DNA from: CAVTOO01 sp963736355
GTDB taxonomy: Bacteria > Pseudomonadota > Alphaproteobacteria > Rhizobiales > Xanthobacteraceae
Reading direction: 5' to 3'
Assembly: GCA_963736355.1 (NCBI GenBank)
Contig: CAVTOO010000007.1
Location: 310,001 to 374,000 of the forward strand
Length of the DNA stretch: 64,000 nucleotides
The stretch's first letter is position 1; every line of letters begins with the position of its first letter. Positions 47,038 through 55,733 of the stretch are shown one piece after another. The position numbers were made by a program, and so were the translations under genes. Under the pieces are notes generated by a model, which made no database searches, had not been told where the DNA came from, and saw only the letters and a list, made by a program, of their open reading frames with translations.

Positions 47038-47167
47038 GCCGCAGTGCAGGCCGGAACGCCAGCGTATTTGCGCCGCCAAAACCGCGCTTGCCCTCACCCG
47101 CGCTTTCTGGTTGCCTTCATCCTCGCGCTCGCACAAAGCGCCGGCACATCTTCCAGGGGCCTTGAAC

Positions 47168-48094
47168 GTGCTCGATCTCAGGCAACTTCAGCTATTCTCG
47201 GCCGTCGCGGAATTCGGAAGCTTTTCGCGTGCTGCAGTTGCGCTGTCGGTCGGACAGCCTGTCATCAGCCGTCAGATCAAAATGCTGGAGGAAGAACTCG
47301 GCACCTCGCTGCTCTACCGCAATGGCCGCGGCATTGTGCTCACGGAAGCCGGAAAGCTCCTGAAGGACTATTCGAACGCGATCCTTGAACAGGTTTCGCG
47401 CGCGACGACCGAAATAGCCGCGATGAGCTCCAATCCGCGCGGCACGATCGTAATCGGACTGCCGCCGTCAGTTGGCATCGTGCTGACTTCGCGCCTCGTG
47501 GAGAACTTCCGCTCGGCGTTTCCATTTGTGGCAATGCGAATTGTCGAAGGCTTCAGCGGCCATCTTCTTGAATGGCTTGTCATGGGCAAGATCGACGTTG
47601 CCGTGCTCTACAACGCGCCGCGCATGAGCAATCTGCTGTGTGAGCCGATACTCCGCGACGAATTGTTTTTGCTGGGGCCCGCCAACGATCCGGCCAAGCT
47701 CGGCACAGGCTCGGTACCGGCATCGTGCGTCGCCGACATTCCGATGATCCTCTCGGCGCGACCGCATGGCTTGCGCTTGCTGCTCGATCAGGTGTTCACG
47801 TCGGCCGGCATCGTGCCGCGCATTGAGCTTGAGGTCGATTCAGTACCGTCCACATTGAGCCTGATCGAGCGCGGGATCGGCTATACGATCCTGTCCTACT
47901 CAAGCGCGCATAACCTGATATCGCAGGGGCGCATCAAGTACTGGCGCATCGAGAAGCCGGCCATCCACCGCGAACTCCTGCTGGCGACGTCGAGCCAACG
48001 TCCGACGACAACGGCTATCCGTGCGTTGACCGCACAGGTCCGCACGGAGATAAAGGAATTGAAGAAGCTCGGCGTGTGGGAGCCTGGCAAGTAG
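47168..48094 (+). CDS. LysR-family transcriptional regulator
   Basis: 308 aa. A GTG start at 47168 gives VLDLRQLQLFSAVAEFGSFS, the normal LysR opening, with helix-turn-helix residues 16-58 (RAAVALSVGQPVISRQIKML). The frame is open upstream to 46910, but that would overlap the divergent gene. TTG 47162 is a possible start two codons earlier. The effector domain resembles the nac/cbl type. It is divergent from the MmgE/PrpD gene with a repeated motif between, so I infer it controls the 46969-37012 series. Confidence 0.9.
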   Translation: MLDLRQLQLFSAVAEFGSFSRAAVALSVGQPVISRQIKMLEEELGTSLLYRNGRGIVLTEAGKLLKDYSNAILEQVSRATTEIAAMSSNPRGTIVIGLPPSVGIVLTSRLVENFRSAFPFVAMRIVEGFSGHLLEWLVMGKIDVAVLYNAPRMSNLLCEPILRDELFLLGPANDPAKLGTGSVPASCVADIPMILSARPHGLRLLLDQVFTSAGIVPRIELEVDSVPSTLSLIERGIGYTILSYSSAHNLISQGRIKYWRIEKPAIHRELLLATSSQRPTTTAIRALTAQVRTEIKELKKLGVWEPGK

Positions 48095-48174
48095 GTTCCA
48101 CAGTATCGGCGCTTGTGAGAGATTCCCTGTCTTTATGAGGGATCGCGATGGATGTACAGCTAGATGGATGACAG

Positions 48175-49476
48175 CTAAACGCCTTCAAGCTGCTGCATCA
48201 GTGCGGAAATCTTGATCGTGGCAAAATTCGAGAAGGTGTCCGACACGGCATAAGGCAGGATGATCCGGTTGCCGTGCCGCATAGCCCCGCACGTATAGAC
48301 GACGTTGGGGACGTAGCCTTCGCGCTCGGACGGCTCCGGCCTCACCAGCGGTTCGCGCGAACGTGCGAGCACCTTGGAGGGATCCTGCTTGTCGAGCAGC
48401 ACCGCACCAATGGAATATTTTCGAACCGGTCCCACGCCGTGGGTCAGCAGCAGCCAGCCCTCATCAAGCTCGACAGGCGAACCACAATTGCCGATCTGCA
48501 CAAACTCCCAGGGAAACAGAGGCCCCAGAATGGCTTTGCCGCCTTCCCAGGAATACAGATCGTCGGAATAGATCAGATAGAGATTCTCGTTGTCCTGCCT
48601 CGCGATCATCGCGTATTTGCCGTCAATCCGGCGCGGGAACAAACCCATGCCCTTGTTGCGAGCCGCTGAGCCGGCAAGTGGCGTCATCCGGAATGAAACG
48701 AAATCGGTCGTCTCGATGAGCTCGGATCTGATCGCCCGTCCGCTATAGGCAGTGTACGTTCCGTAGAACATTTTTTGACCGGCGTCTTCGAACTCGACAA
48801 AGCGTGCGTCCTCGATGCCGTTCGATTGCGACATCGTCAGCGGAAAGATGACACGCTCGCTGATGTCTTCATTGGTCTCAAAGCTCACGTCCACCCGCTC
48901 AGTGTCGGCTGGTCCCTCGCGCCTGACGACCTTCGGCACCGACGCGAGGCGCACTGTCGGATCGACGCTGATCGCACCTTGGGCCGTGATCGTCCCCGAC
49001 CGAAAGGTCAGCGACGATATATGGCCCTCACCCACGGCCCGAAGGCTGAGGATGAAACGCCGCCCGCCGGGAGGTGCGCCCGTCTGATCCGGATGCGACA
49101 CGATGCTCGGGTTGAACAGCGCCGACGCCTCGAAGGAATATTCGTGCAGAAAATAGGCGCCAACCAGCCGCCGTTGCGTTTTTGTGAAAGTGCTATGCCC
49201 CAGGAATGCGTCTTCCATCTCGTCGGCACGCGCCTCGAACTTCCCGATCAGCTTGCGATGACGCCCTTCAAAATTTTCCAGCACCTCCGCGAGCTGATTT
49301 TCTGCTGCGTCGGCATCGAGCGCCAATACCCTGTCGACGATGTGATTGGCTCGCGTCTTGTCGGTCGGATTGAGATCGCGCGGCTCAACGGCCGGCCTGA
49401 AGGGTCGCACGACAACCCGCGCGGGATCAGGTCGCAAATAGAGTGCCTGTCTGTTCAGGAATTTGGATTGCGACAA
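48175..49476 (-). CDS. GH130-family glycoside phosphorylase/hydrolase
   Basis: 433 aa. The five-bladed propeller features of GH130 are visible in the second half: GMGLFPRRIDGKYAMIARQD near residues 277-296, NLYLIYSDDLYSWEGG near 299-314, IGNCGSPVELDEGWLLLTHG near 330-349, and the late GYVPNVVYTCGAM near 395. The family includes mannosyl-glucose and mannooligosaccharide phosphorylases. It is the last of three co-directed genes with a glycosyltransferase and a mannose-6-phosphate isomerase, consistent with a mannose-containing glycan. Confidence 0.85.
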   Translation of the reverse strand: MSQSKFLNRQALYLRPDPARVVVRPFRPAVEPRDLNPTDKTRANHIVDRVLALDADAAENQLAEVLENFEGRHRKLIGKFEARADEMEDAFLGHSTFTKTQRRLVGAYFLHEYSFEASALFNPSIVSHPDQTGAPPGGRRFILSLRAVGEGHISSLTFRSGTITAQGAISVDPTVRLASVPKVVRREGPADTERVDVSFETNEDISERVIFPLTMSQSNGIEDARFVEFEDAGQKMFYGTYTAYSGRAIRSELIETTDFVSFRMTPLAGSAARNKGMGLFPRRIDGKYAMIARQDNENLYLIYSDDLYSWEGGKAILGPLFPWEFVQIGNCGSPVELDEGWLLLTHGVGPVRKYSIGAVLLDKQDPSKVLARSREPLVRPEPSEREGYVPNVVYTCGAMRHGNRIILPYAVSDTFSNFATIKISALMQQLEGV

Positions 49477-49504
49477 TGTGCCCTCGACATATGCGTGGTG
49501 AGAT

Positions 49505-51784
49505 TCAGAATCCCGCAGCCTGACCGACGAGAACCTTCACGTCGTTCGCGGCGTTTCGGGATTGGCGGATTTCGGAGAGCGCCAGGAGGTAGCAGACCAC
49601 GGATTCCGCGCCCCTGTTCTCGTTAGCACGATCCGGATGCAAACCGTCGCGACAGCTGCCGGTCTCGAGATCGACCAGGGATGTGAGCAGGTCATTGCCC
49701 CCGAGAAACCAGGCAAACGCGGTTGACGCAGCCGTTTGCCACGCTCCATCGCCGTCGGCGCGCCACGCCGCCAGGCAGGCCGATATCGTCGCGGCAGCCT
49801 CCACCGGCTGCTGGTCAAAGGGATGCGGCTTCATTTTCTTCTCGCCGAAGCCAGCAGTGCCGATCGGTCGGAAGAAACCTTTCTCCGACGTCTGTTGCTT
49901 GACCAGCCATCGCAGCGATTTCAGCCCGGCGGCGACAAAAGCGGGGTTCGGCGTGGCGAGGCCGGTGACAATCAAAGCCTGCGACAGGCGTGCATTGTCG
50001 TAGGCGAGACCTTCTTCAAACCAATACCAGTCTGCCACGGCCACCGCCGACAGGATCGCCATCAGCCGCTCGGCAAGGCGGCCGCGTGTGAGTTTGGCCT
50101 CGTGATCGTCGGGAACCGCGGCGCAGTAGGCATCCAGCCCGAGCAAAGTGAACGCCCAGGCCCTCGGCGAAGTGAACTGTTCGGTCGGAGACAGCGACTG
50201 CGCGAACAGACAACGCGCCCATGCCTGCCGCGCTGGATTGACATCGTCGCGTGCACATTCCCCCAGCGACCACAGCGTACGCGCGTGGCTATCTTCCGAG
50301 CCAGTGTCCTCGAGCCAACGTCGGTCGAAGCTCATGAAATTCCGGAAACGTCTGGTGTCCGGATTCCACGCATGCTGGACAAACGCAGCGAAGCGCGTCG
50401 TCAGTAACTCAGGCAGCCGATCGCTGGACGCATTGAGCGCGCATGACAACAGAAGAGCGCGTGCATTGTCATCAACACAATAGCCATGGCTGCGATCAGG
50501 CACACAATGGACGGCATGCTGGAAAATCCCGGTGTCGTCGCACATCGACAGCAGATAGTCGGTTTTCAGGCGCGGCAACGGCCGGCTCTCACGAAAGGAC
50601 ACATGCCGCAACCGACGGTCGGTGAAGCTTGTGCCGAGACTACGTCGCGCCGCCTCGAACACCGCAACATAGCGCTCGGCCACATTCGCCCAAACCATTG
50701 ATCGGCTGACCGAGTAGGCTCGCGATCTTATGGCGAAGCGGCGCGGCTCATCCGTAAGCAGCGCCGAAATCTCCCGGCCGGTGGTCATTGAATTGCCGAA
50801 AGGCACCAGAATGCCCTTGTTGTCGGCGAGCAATTCCTGCGCATGCCAGTACGGCGTCGACACCACGGCTTTTCCGAGCCCGAAGCTGTAGGCGAGCGTT
50901 CCGGACGTCATCTGCGCTTCGTTGAGATACGGGGTGACATACACGTCGCACATCGCAATGAACTTGAGCAGCAACGGCAGATCGACAAACCTGTCGATGA
51001 ACTCGACATGGCTTTCCACGCCAAGCTCGCGCGCGCGTTTCATTAGCGTTTCACGATAGACCTCGCCCTGATCTCGAACCAGATGCGGATGGGTCGCACC
51101 GAGAACGACATAGACTGCGTTGGGCGTGTCTTTCAGGATCGCCGGCATCGCATCGATCACGACTTCGATGCCCTTGTTATGCGACAGAAGCCCGAACGTC
51201 AGAATCACGGTTCGATCGCTGAATCCGAGTTCGGACTTGGCTTCATCCGGCTCGACGAAGGGAAAATCGGGAATGCCGTGCGGGATCACCTCAATCTTGT
51301 CTGCCGACACGCCATAATGCGTGATCAGCAAATGCCGGCCTTTCTCTGCCATCACGACAAGCGAGGACGACATTTCAATGAGACGATCCATCACCGCCCG
51401 CTGGGCGATACTCGGCTTGGCCAGCACCGTGTGCAACGTCGTGACGATCGGCATCGTCAATCGCGACAGCAGCGCCAGAATGTGACTTCCGGCTTCACCA
51501 CCGAAGATCCCAAATTCATGCTGCAGGCAGACGATATCGAAGCCTCCGGTATTCAGGAAAGCTGCGGCATTCACGTAGTCCTCGATCTTGTCGTCCCGGA
51601 TCTGCGCGCAGACATGCGACGGATAGAGATACGGTTCGTCGCGATCGTTCATGGCAACAATACACGTCTTGAGCTGCGCTCGCGACGCGGAGACCGCTTG
51701 ATGCAGGTCCGTTGTAAACGTCGCGATGCCGCACTTTCGCGGCAGCGAGTTGCCGATGAATGCAACGCTTCTGAGTGGCGTCAT
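49505..51784 (-). CDS. Two-domain GT4-type glycosyltransferase
   Basis: 759 aa. Residues 1-385 are a GT-B glycosyltransferase: FIGNSLPRKCGIATFTTDLH near 9-28 and the donor-site part HNKGIEVVIDAMPAIL near 205-220 and TPYLNEAQMTSGTLAYSFGL near 280-299 with the E-x7-like acid motif. Residues 400-745 form a second, helical domain (CVPDRSHGYCVDDNARALLL, VVCYLLALSEIRQ) resembling an alpha/alpha toroid of glycosidase type. Its start overlaps the ManA stop (ATGA). Substrates unknown; GDP-mannose is plausible from the neighbour. Confidence 0.85.
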   Translation of the reverse strand: MTPLRSVAFIGNSLPRKCGIATFTTDLHQAVSASRAQLKTCIVAMNDRDEPYLYPSHVCAQIRDDKIEDYVNAAAFLNTGGFDIVCLQHEFGIFGGEAGSHILALLSRLTMPIVTTLHTVLAKPSIAQRAVMDRLIEMSSSLVVMAEKGRHLLITHYGVSADKIEVIPHGIPDFPFVEPDEAKSELGFSDRTVILTFGLLSHNKGIEVVIDAMPAILKDTPNAVYVVLGATHPHLVRDQGEVYRETLMKRARELGVESHVEFIDRFVDLPLLLKFIAMCDVYVTPYLNEAQMTSGTLAYSFGLGKAVVSTPYWHAQELLADNKGILVPFGNSMTTGREISALLTDEPRRFAIRSRAYSVSRSMVWANVAERYVAVFEAARRSLGTSFTDRRLRHVSFRESRPLPRLKTDYLLSMCDDTGIFQHAVHCVPDRSHGYCVDDNARALLLSCALNASSDRLPELLTTRFAAFVQHAWNPDTRRFRNFMSFDRRWLEDTGSEDSHARTLWSLGECARDDVNPARQAWARCLFAQSLSPTEQFTSPRAWAFTLLGLDAYCAAVPDDHEAKLTRGRLAERLMAILSAVAVADWYWFEEGLAYDNARLSQALIVTGLATPNPAFVAAGLKSLRWLVKQQTSEKGFFRPIGTAGFGEKKMKPHPFDQQPVEAAATISACLAAWRADGDGAWQTAASTAFAWFLGGNDLLTSLVDLETGSCRDGLHPDRANENRGAESVVCYLLALSEIRQSRNAANDVKVLVGQAAGF

Positions 51785-52701
51785 TGGTAAACCTCGGATC
51801 CGGTGGCGGCTTGCGCGCCTGGTAAGCCGAGATCGTGCAACAGATCTGGATTTTCACGCTGGCCCACAGAGGCAATCAGCGCCGTCAGGCCTTCCGGGCC
51901 GACATTGACGACGCAATGATCGTCCAGGAGGAACAAGGCGTCTCCTTGTTGCATTGATTTCGAGGCAACTTTGGCCTGCCCCTCGAGAACGAGCAGCCAG
52001 GTCTCAAGCTCGGCGTGAACCTCCCAGATCGAACGCGCAGGAAGGACAATGCGTTCCACGGAAAAGTAGGGGCTCGATGCCAGCTGTGTCCTGTTGTCGC
52101 TCAGGCGGCGGGCGGCGGGTTGAATTTCGAGCGGTCCGGGACTGGACACCTCTACCGCTTTATCGACGTGAATTTCGCGGTCGCGGCCGTAGTCGAACAA
52201 CCGATAAGTCGTATCGCTTCTTTGTTGAATTTCGGCAATCACCAGGCCTGAGCCGATCGCATGGATTGTCCCCGCCGGAACGAAAACAGTTTCGCCCTCC
52301 TCGGCTTTGCGCCACTGGATATGCTGGACAATCGACCCGTCACTGATTGCAGCGCGTAACTGCGCCGCCGTGAGCTTCCGCTTCAGCCCGACCGCGACTT
52401 TCGCGCCCGGCTTGGCCGAGAGGATGTGCCAGGCCTCGGTCTTGCCATTCGGCAACCCCGCCTTCTCCGCGAAGGCGTCATCTGGATGAACCTGAATCGA
52501 CAACGGCGCGGATGTGAACAGCAGCTTCAGCAACAACGCCGGATCCGGCGAGCTGCCGTCCGGACGTTCAAACCAGATTTCGCCAACGGCCGAAGACCCG
52601 TGGCTGACCTTGCTCCATGGACGCAGGTCATTGCTGCCCCACGGCTTGTGAACGATCCTGGTGCTGGCATGTTCGATGGTCAGCTTGATCTCCTGATCCA
52701 C
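51781..52701 (-). CDS. manA: Class I mannose-6-phosphate isomerase (ManA-like)
   Basis: 306 aa cupin metalloenzyme interconverting mannose-6-phosphate and fructose-6-phosphate. Motifs: LKLLFTSAPLSIQVHPDDAF near residues 58-77 with the Q-x-H zinc ligands, GKTEAWHILSAKPGAKVAVG near 86-105 with the glutamate ligand, and VFVPAGTIHAIGSGLVIAEI near 138-157. It is shorter than the enteric enzyme, as in the Bacillus/alphaproteobacterial form. First gene of the three-gene set, so it may provide the mannose precursor. Confidence 0.87.
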   Translation of the reverse strand: MDQEIKLTIEHASTRIVHKPWGSNDLRPWSKVSHGSSAVGEIWFERPDGSSPDPALLLKLLFTSAPLSIQVHPDDAFAEKAGLPNGKTEAWHILSAKPGAKVAVGLKRKLTAAQLRAAISDGSIVQHIQWRKAEEGETVFVPAGTIHAIGSGLVIAEIQQRSDTTYRLFDYGRDREIHVDKAVEVSSPGPLEIQPAARRLSDNRTQLASSPYFSVERIVLPARSIWEVHAELETWLLVLEGQAKVASKSMQQGDALFLLDDHCVVNVGPEGLTALIASVGQRENPDLLHDLGLPGAQAATGSEVYQ

Positions 52702-53091
52702 GTCCGATTCACCGAACGAAGCGGGTGGCGCAATGGATGGACTGCCTTATTCACGTGTTCACGCGAGCACAGAAAGCCCGCAGGCTGAAGCGCGCGGGCG
52801 ATCGTGGAACAATAAGACTTCAAATAAGAGCGACGAACTCTCGGTGGATTGCTGTCGTCGCTGAAGGACCTGAAGCTGTCGGCCGCCGTATCGAGGCCGC
52901 AATACTCAGGAAGAATAGAGGCACATGCCGGTTTGGCGCGTGGATGCCCCACATAACACAAATGGAGACCGCAAAGCACATTACAAGCCGACATCGTCTT
53001 TATATTCGGGCCCGCATCGCGGCCGCGAGGTGCTATCGTTGTTTCAGCGACAACCCCAACAGAATCAGCGAACCGGCCGATTGGAGAGCTT
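52702..53091. other. Divergent intergenic region with a GC hairpin
   Basis: These 390 bp separate manA (minus) from the small-protein genes (plus). Open frames exist on both strands but none has a ribosome site or known domain. A hairpin GCCCGC/GCGGGC with a 12-base loop lies at 52776-52799; read on the minus strand it is followed by TTTCTG, so it could act as a weak terminator or attenuator in the manA leader. Nothing else stands out. Confidence 0.45.
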
Positions 53092-53334
53092 ATGGCTCGT
53101 GAAACGATCTACATGGTTCAGTCGTTTCAGATGGGCAATCGCAATAAACTCCGCGCCGACACACCCATTCCCTGCAAATCCGCTGACGGCGCGCTCCGCA
53201 CAGCGCAACGCCTGGCGCTGAACAAGCTCGGCGTGATGGCCTTTTCCACGACGGGGGATGCCGAACTGGGCGACTATGACGATGAACCCGTCATCTTGTT
53301 CCGCTCCGGCCAGCTGCCCGAAGAGATCGGATAA
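53092..53334 (+). CDS. Small protein of unknown function
   Basis: 80 aa, mixed charge, no membrane segment or signal peptide. It begins MARETIYMVQSFQMGNRNKL and ends SGQLPEEIG; the middle ADGALRTAQRLALNKLGVMA looks helical. A purine-rich GAGAGCTT precedes the ATG. The next gene starts 5 bp downstream, so they form a pair. I do not recognise the family; it looks like the conserved hypothetical type found in rhizobia. Confidence 0.75.
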   Translation: MARETIYMVQSFQMGNRNKLRADTPIPCKSADGALRTAQRLALNKLGVMAFSTTGDAELGDYDDEPVILFRSGQLPEEIG

Positions 53335-53339
53335 AGACA

Positions 53340-53636
53340 ATGTCGGACATCGCGTTGAACGGCGATCCTGCCCAGGAGCCACATGCGCAGCGTAGCGCGT
53401 TGTTGCTGAAGAACGGGCTGCCGGATCTCGCCACGTCGCTTGTTGAGGCCTATCGCAGCGGCAAGGGCCGACCGTGGCGCATCAAGTTTGCCTACGAGAC
53501 AGCGCCTTCTCTGTCGATGGACCGGGCGCAAGCGTCGCGGATGGCAGGCCAGCTTCGCGAACTCGGTGAAATCGAACTTGCAGACGAAATCGACTACGCA
53601 GTGACGAGAGCTATACATTACGGCGACGTCTACTAA
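53340..53636 (+). CDS. Small protein of unknown function
   Basis: 98 aa. A helical C-terminal half (DRAQASRMAGQLRELGEIEL, then ADEIDYAVTRAIHYG) follows RPWRIKFAYETAPSLSM. No cysteine pair, membrane segment or DNA-binding motif visible. It is the second gene of a pair with 53092-53334. Function not recognised. Confidence 0.72.
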   Translation: MSDIALNGDPAQEPHAQRSALLLKNGLPDLATSLVEAYRSGKGRPWRIKFAYETAPSLSMDRAQASRMAGQLRELGEIELADEIDYAVTRAIHYGDVY

Positions 53637-53681
53637 AGCGCCGTTCTATCCTCAACGTGCCGAATGCCGTGACCGCGCCGC

Positions 53682-53840
53682 TTATTTGCTGAATTCCAGC
53701 ATCTGCCGCACGGCTTCGCGAAGCCGCTCAGCCTGTCTTTTGCGATCGCCATCGAGGGGCCTTTCGATTTGCTCAAGCATATCGGCGGACGCCTTCATGC
53801 ACTTCACGATGTCTTCAATCTGGTGGTTACCCATTTCCAT
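53682..53840 (-). CDS. Very small helical protein (52 aa)
   Basis: ATG at 53840 reads MEMGNHQIEDIVKCMKASAD then MLEQIERPLDGDRKRQAERL and REAVRQMLEFSK, stop TAA at 53682. GGAGAGAAAATT precedes the start. Heptad-like spacing of Ile, Met and Leu suggests an amphipathic helical pair. It is 21 bp downstream of the 53862-54227 gene on the same strand, so the two are probably one operon. Function unknown. Confidence 0.55.
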   Translation of the reverse strand: MEMGNHQIEDIVKCMKASADMLEQIERPLDGDRKRQAERLREAVRQMLEFSK

Positions 53841-53861
53841 AATTTTCTCTCCTGACTCCCC

Positions 53862-54227
53862 CTAGACCCGTCGAAACGATGGTGGCAGCGGCGCACGTGC
53901 CAGCTCGCTCTGGTCCAACACCTCACCGCTCTCGCGGATATCGCTGGTCAATATCTCGACATAGGGATGTTGACGGTTATGGGCCTTACCGCGCTCATAC
54001 TTTGCGGTTACCATTTTCGATATCAATGCGAGATTCCGGACGCCGAGCGCATTGTACTCCGCGCGATAAAGACTTCGATCCCGATCCGCGGGCGATGCGG
54101 CACAGGCCCATTCGTCCATCACATGCCGGCCGATAAACGCGTCGACGGCAACGCCTCCGTCCCAGGCCTGGATGACGAGGCCGTCACGATTGTGCGGGTT
54201 CTGATCGATTTGAAATTTGCTGATCAT
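53862..54227 (-). CDS. Small protein of unknown function
   Basis: 121 aa from ATG 54227, which follows GAGGAGACTGTCC; the frame is open to 54416, but that lacks a ribosome site. Sequence begins MISKFQIDQNPHNRDGLVIQ, contains AWDGGVAVDAFIGRHVMDEW near residues 21-40 and ends PLPPSFRRV. The VDAFIGRHVMDEWA part resembles a strand-helix of the DUF1488-like small proteins, but the match is weak. Not recognised with confidence. Confidence 0.65.
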   Translation of the reverse strand: MISKFQIDQNPHNRDGLVIQAWDGGVAVDAFIGRHVMDEWACAASPADRDRSLYRAEYNALGVRNLALISKMVTAKYERGKAHNRQHPYVEILTSDIRESGEVLDQSELARAPLPPSFRRV

Positions 54228-54688
54228 GGACAGTCTCCTCGAGACTAAATCATTAAGGCCCCCATATAGCATGGCTGCGAGAACAACAGTGGCGCCATCA
54301 ATGCTCACACGTGAGAGTCGCTGACCTAGCAGGGAACTCGCAAAAACGGGGCTGCAGTAAAAACTGCTACACCGTTCGCCGTTCAAGGCCTCCCCGGGAA
54401 TCTTAATTGCTCGCATTCCCGACGTTAGTTGCTAAGATTGCAGCTTAATCAGGCAGACGCCGACCATGATCGGCGAGTGAAAGTGCCGAGGTTCCCGCCT
54501 TTTAAACAGGAAAGGGAGCTGCGCGCCGTGCCTTGAGACTGCGCCAGCCACATTGCCGGCGCTCTGTGATTGCTCGTCGCCTCGCGCTTTGTCCGGCTGC
54601 GGCTCTTACGCATCTATAGCGGATGCGCAATCATTTCATCCACAGCGCCAACCAATAGCCTCGTTGAGTGGCTAATCAGAGGAAGCAG
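54228..54688. other. Divergent intergenic region
   Basis: 461 bp between the minus pair (53682-54227) and the DUF1488 gene. Apart from a short CTCAC-AC-GTGAG palindrome at about 54303-54314 no structure was found. A plus-strand frame at 54570 has no domain and overlaps the real gene. Promoters for both sides must lie here. Confidence 0.5.
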
Positions 54689-54976
54689 ATGGTCAATTTT
54701 ATGCCAAACGGGTCTCAGCTCGCGTTCCTCAACCTGGCTCGCAGCTACCAACCCTTGCGCGGGGTGGTTTGCTTCTGGGCGAACGACGGCCCCAGAGAAA
54801 TATCGTTTTATGTGAGCGCGGGCGCGCTCAAGCATCTCGATTCCAGCTTGCAATCAGATGAAGCCGGATTTCTGCGCGCATTCGATGCCAATCGCGGCCG
54901 GATCGAGGACGCTGCCAACAAGATTTATCGCGCGGGATCACAAAGCTCCTATGAGCTCGACCTCCCACACTTTTAG
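54689..54976 (+). CDS. DUF1488-family protein
   Basis: 95 aa; GAGGAAGC stands seven bases before the ATG at 54689, so I prefer it to the ATG at 54668. The layout matches DUF1488: GVVCFWANDGPREISFYVSA near residues 24-43, GALKHLD, a central FLRAFDANRGRIEDAANKIY and a short terminal strand LDLPHF. The family has no known function and is common in alphaproteobacteria. It is followed 10 bp later by a DUF2171 gene. Confidence 0.7.
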   Translation: MVNFMPNGSQLAFLNLARSYQPLRGVVCFWANDGPREISFYVSAGALKHLDSSLQSDEAGFLRAFDANRGRIEDAANKIYRAGSQSSYELDLPHF

Positions 54977-54986
54977 AGCCGCCTCG

Positions 54987-55223
54987 ATGATCGACACGAA
55001 TGGCATCAGGGAAGACATGGAAGTCATCGGCGCCGACAGGCGGCATGTCGGCACGGTTACCAGAGTCGAATCCCACCGTATCAGACTGATCAAGGCGGAT
55101 GACGGCAACGGCGCTCACATGGGCCACCAACACTACATAGCCTGCGCGCTGATCGCCAATGTCGAAAGCAACAAGGTTCGGCTTTCAGCAGACGCCGCCG
55201 TCGCAATCAACACCGAAGAATAG
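54987..55223 (+). CDS. DUF2171-family protein
   Basis: 78 aa starting MIDTNGIREDMEVIGADRRH then VGTVTRVESHRIRLIKADDG, the beta-barrel-like PRC-type pattern of DUF2171 (G-x-x-V-G-T-V near residues 20-26). The later HHQ-Y-I segment and KVRLSADAAVA fit. These proteins are small, soluble and often stress-linked in rhizobia (general knowledge). In line with four other small plus-strand genes. Confidence 0.7.
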   Translation: MIDTNGIREDMEVIGADRRHVGTVTRVESHRIRLIKADDGNGAHMGHQHYIACALIANVESNKVRLSADAAVAINTEE

Positions 55224-55231
55224 GAAGTGAA

Positions 55232-55465
55232 ATGCTTGAAGAACCTGGCGTGAAAAAACAAAATAAGGGAATCAATCTGCTTCCCGTCGAAGGATTTTCG
55301 CTGGTCGTAGATGGAAAGCTCAAAAATCACTACGCCAGTGCGGAGCCAGCTCATAAGCAGGCACTTGAGCTAAAATCGAAATTTCCCGCACTTCAGATCA
55401 TGGTGCGCGACAATGCGACAGGCATTCGTACGCCCGTCGAGGCGAAGGGCGCAGACACCGCATGA
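55232..55465 (+). CDS. Small protein of unknown function
   Basis: 77 aa. After MLEEPGVKKQNKGINLLPVE comes GFSLVVDGKLKNHYASAEPA and HKQALELKSKFPALQIMVRD, a strand-helix-strand arrangement. TAGGAAGTGAA precedes the start. Its stop overlaps the next start (ATGA), so it is co-translated with 55462-55653. Family not recognised. Confidence 0.72.
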   Translation: MLEEPGVKKQNKGINLLPVEGFSLVVDGKLKNHYASAEPAHKQALELKSKFPALQIMVRDNATGIRTPVEAKGADTA

Positions 55466-55653
55466 GCGAGCGAATCGAATTGCTGAAGAAAGCGCGGGCG
55501 CGCATGGCCGATGATCGTGACGCATTTACAAAAGTGCTGGCCGGACCGTTCGACCGTGACAATGCAGAACGTGCACGCAACAGGTTTGTTGAATTTCAGA
55601 ATGTCGTCGACGCGCTGGACCGCGCGATTGCCAGCGAACAAACCGCGACCTGA
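55462..55653 (+). CDS. Small helical protein of unknown function
   Basis: 63 aa: MSERIELLKKARARMADDRD then AFTKVLAGPFDRDNAERARN and RFVEFQNVVDALDRAIASEQ. Almost wholly helical and charged, possibly a coiled coil. It overlaps the previous gene by 4 bp and ends 42 bp before a hairpin at 55695. Function unknown. Confidence 0.7.
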   Translation: MSERIELLKKARARMADDRDAFTKVLAGPFDRDNAERARNRFVEFQNVVDALDRAIASEQTAT

Positions 55654-55694
55654 CACCGACCGTCAGTCTTGTTGCGCCCCGTGATCTGAATGAA

Positions 55695-55715
55695 GCCGGT
55701 CTCTCCGAGACCGGC
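55695..55715. terminator. Hairpin between convergent genes
   Basis: Perfect 9-bp stem GCCGGTCTC/GAGACCGGC with a 3-base loop TCC, placed between the plus-strand small-protein genes (end 55653) and the minus-strand SDR gene (end 55734). No T-run follows on either strand, so it is at most a weak or factor-aided terminator. Confidence 0.5.
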
Positions 55716-55733
55716 GTCATCGCCCTGCCCACG

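Noticed and set aside
52725..53102. 125-aa frame between manA and the small genes
   Set aside because: Arg- and Cys-rich low-quality translation, overlaps the next real start and the GC hairpin.
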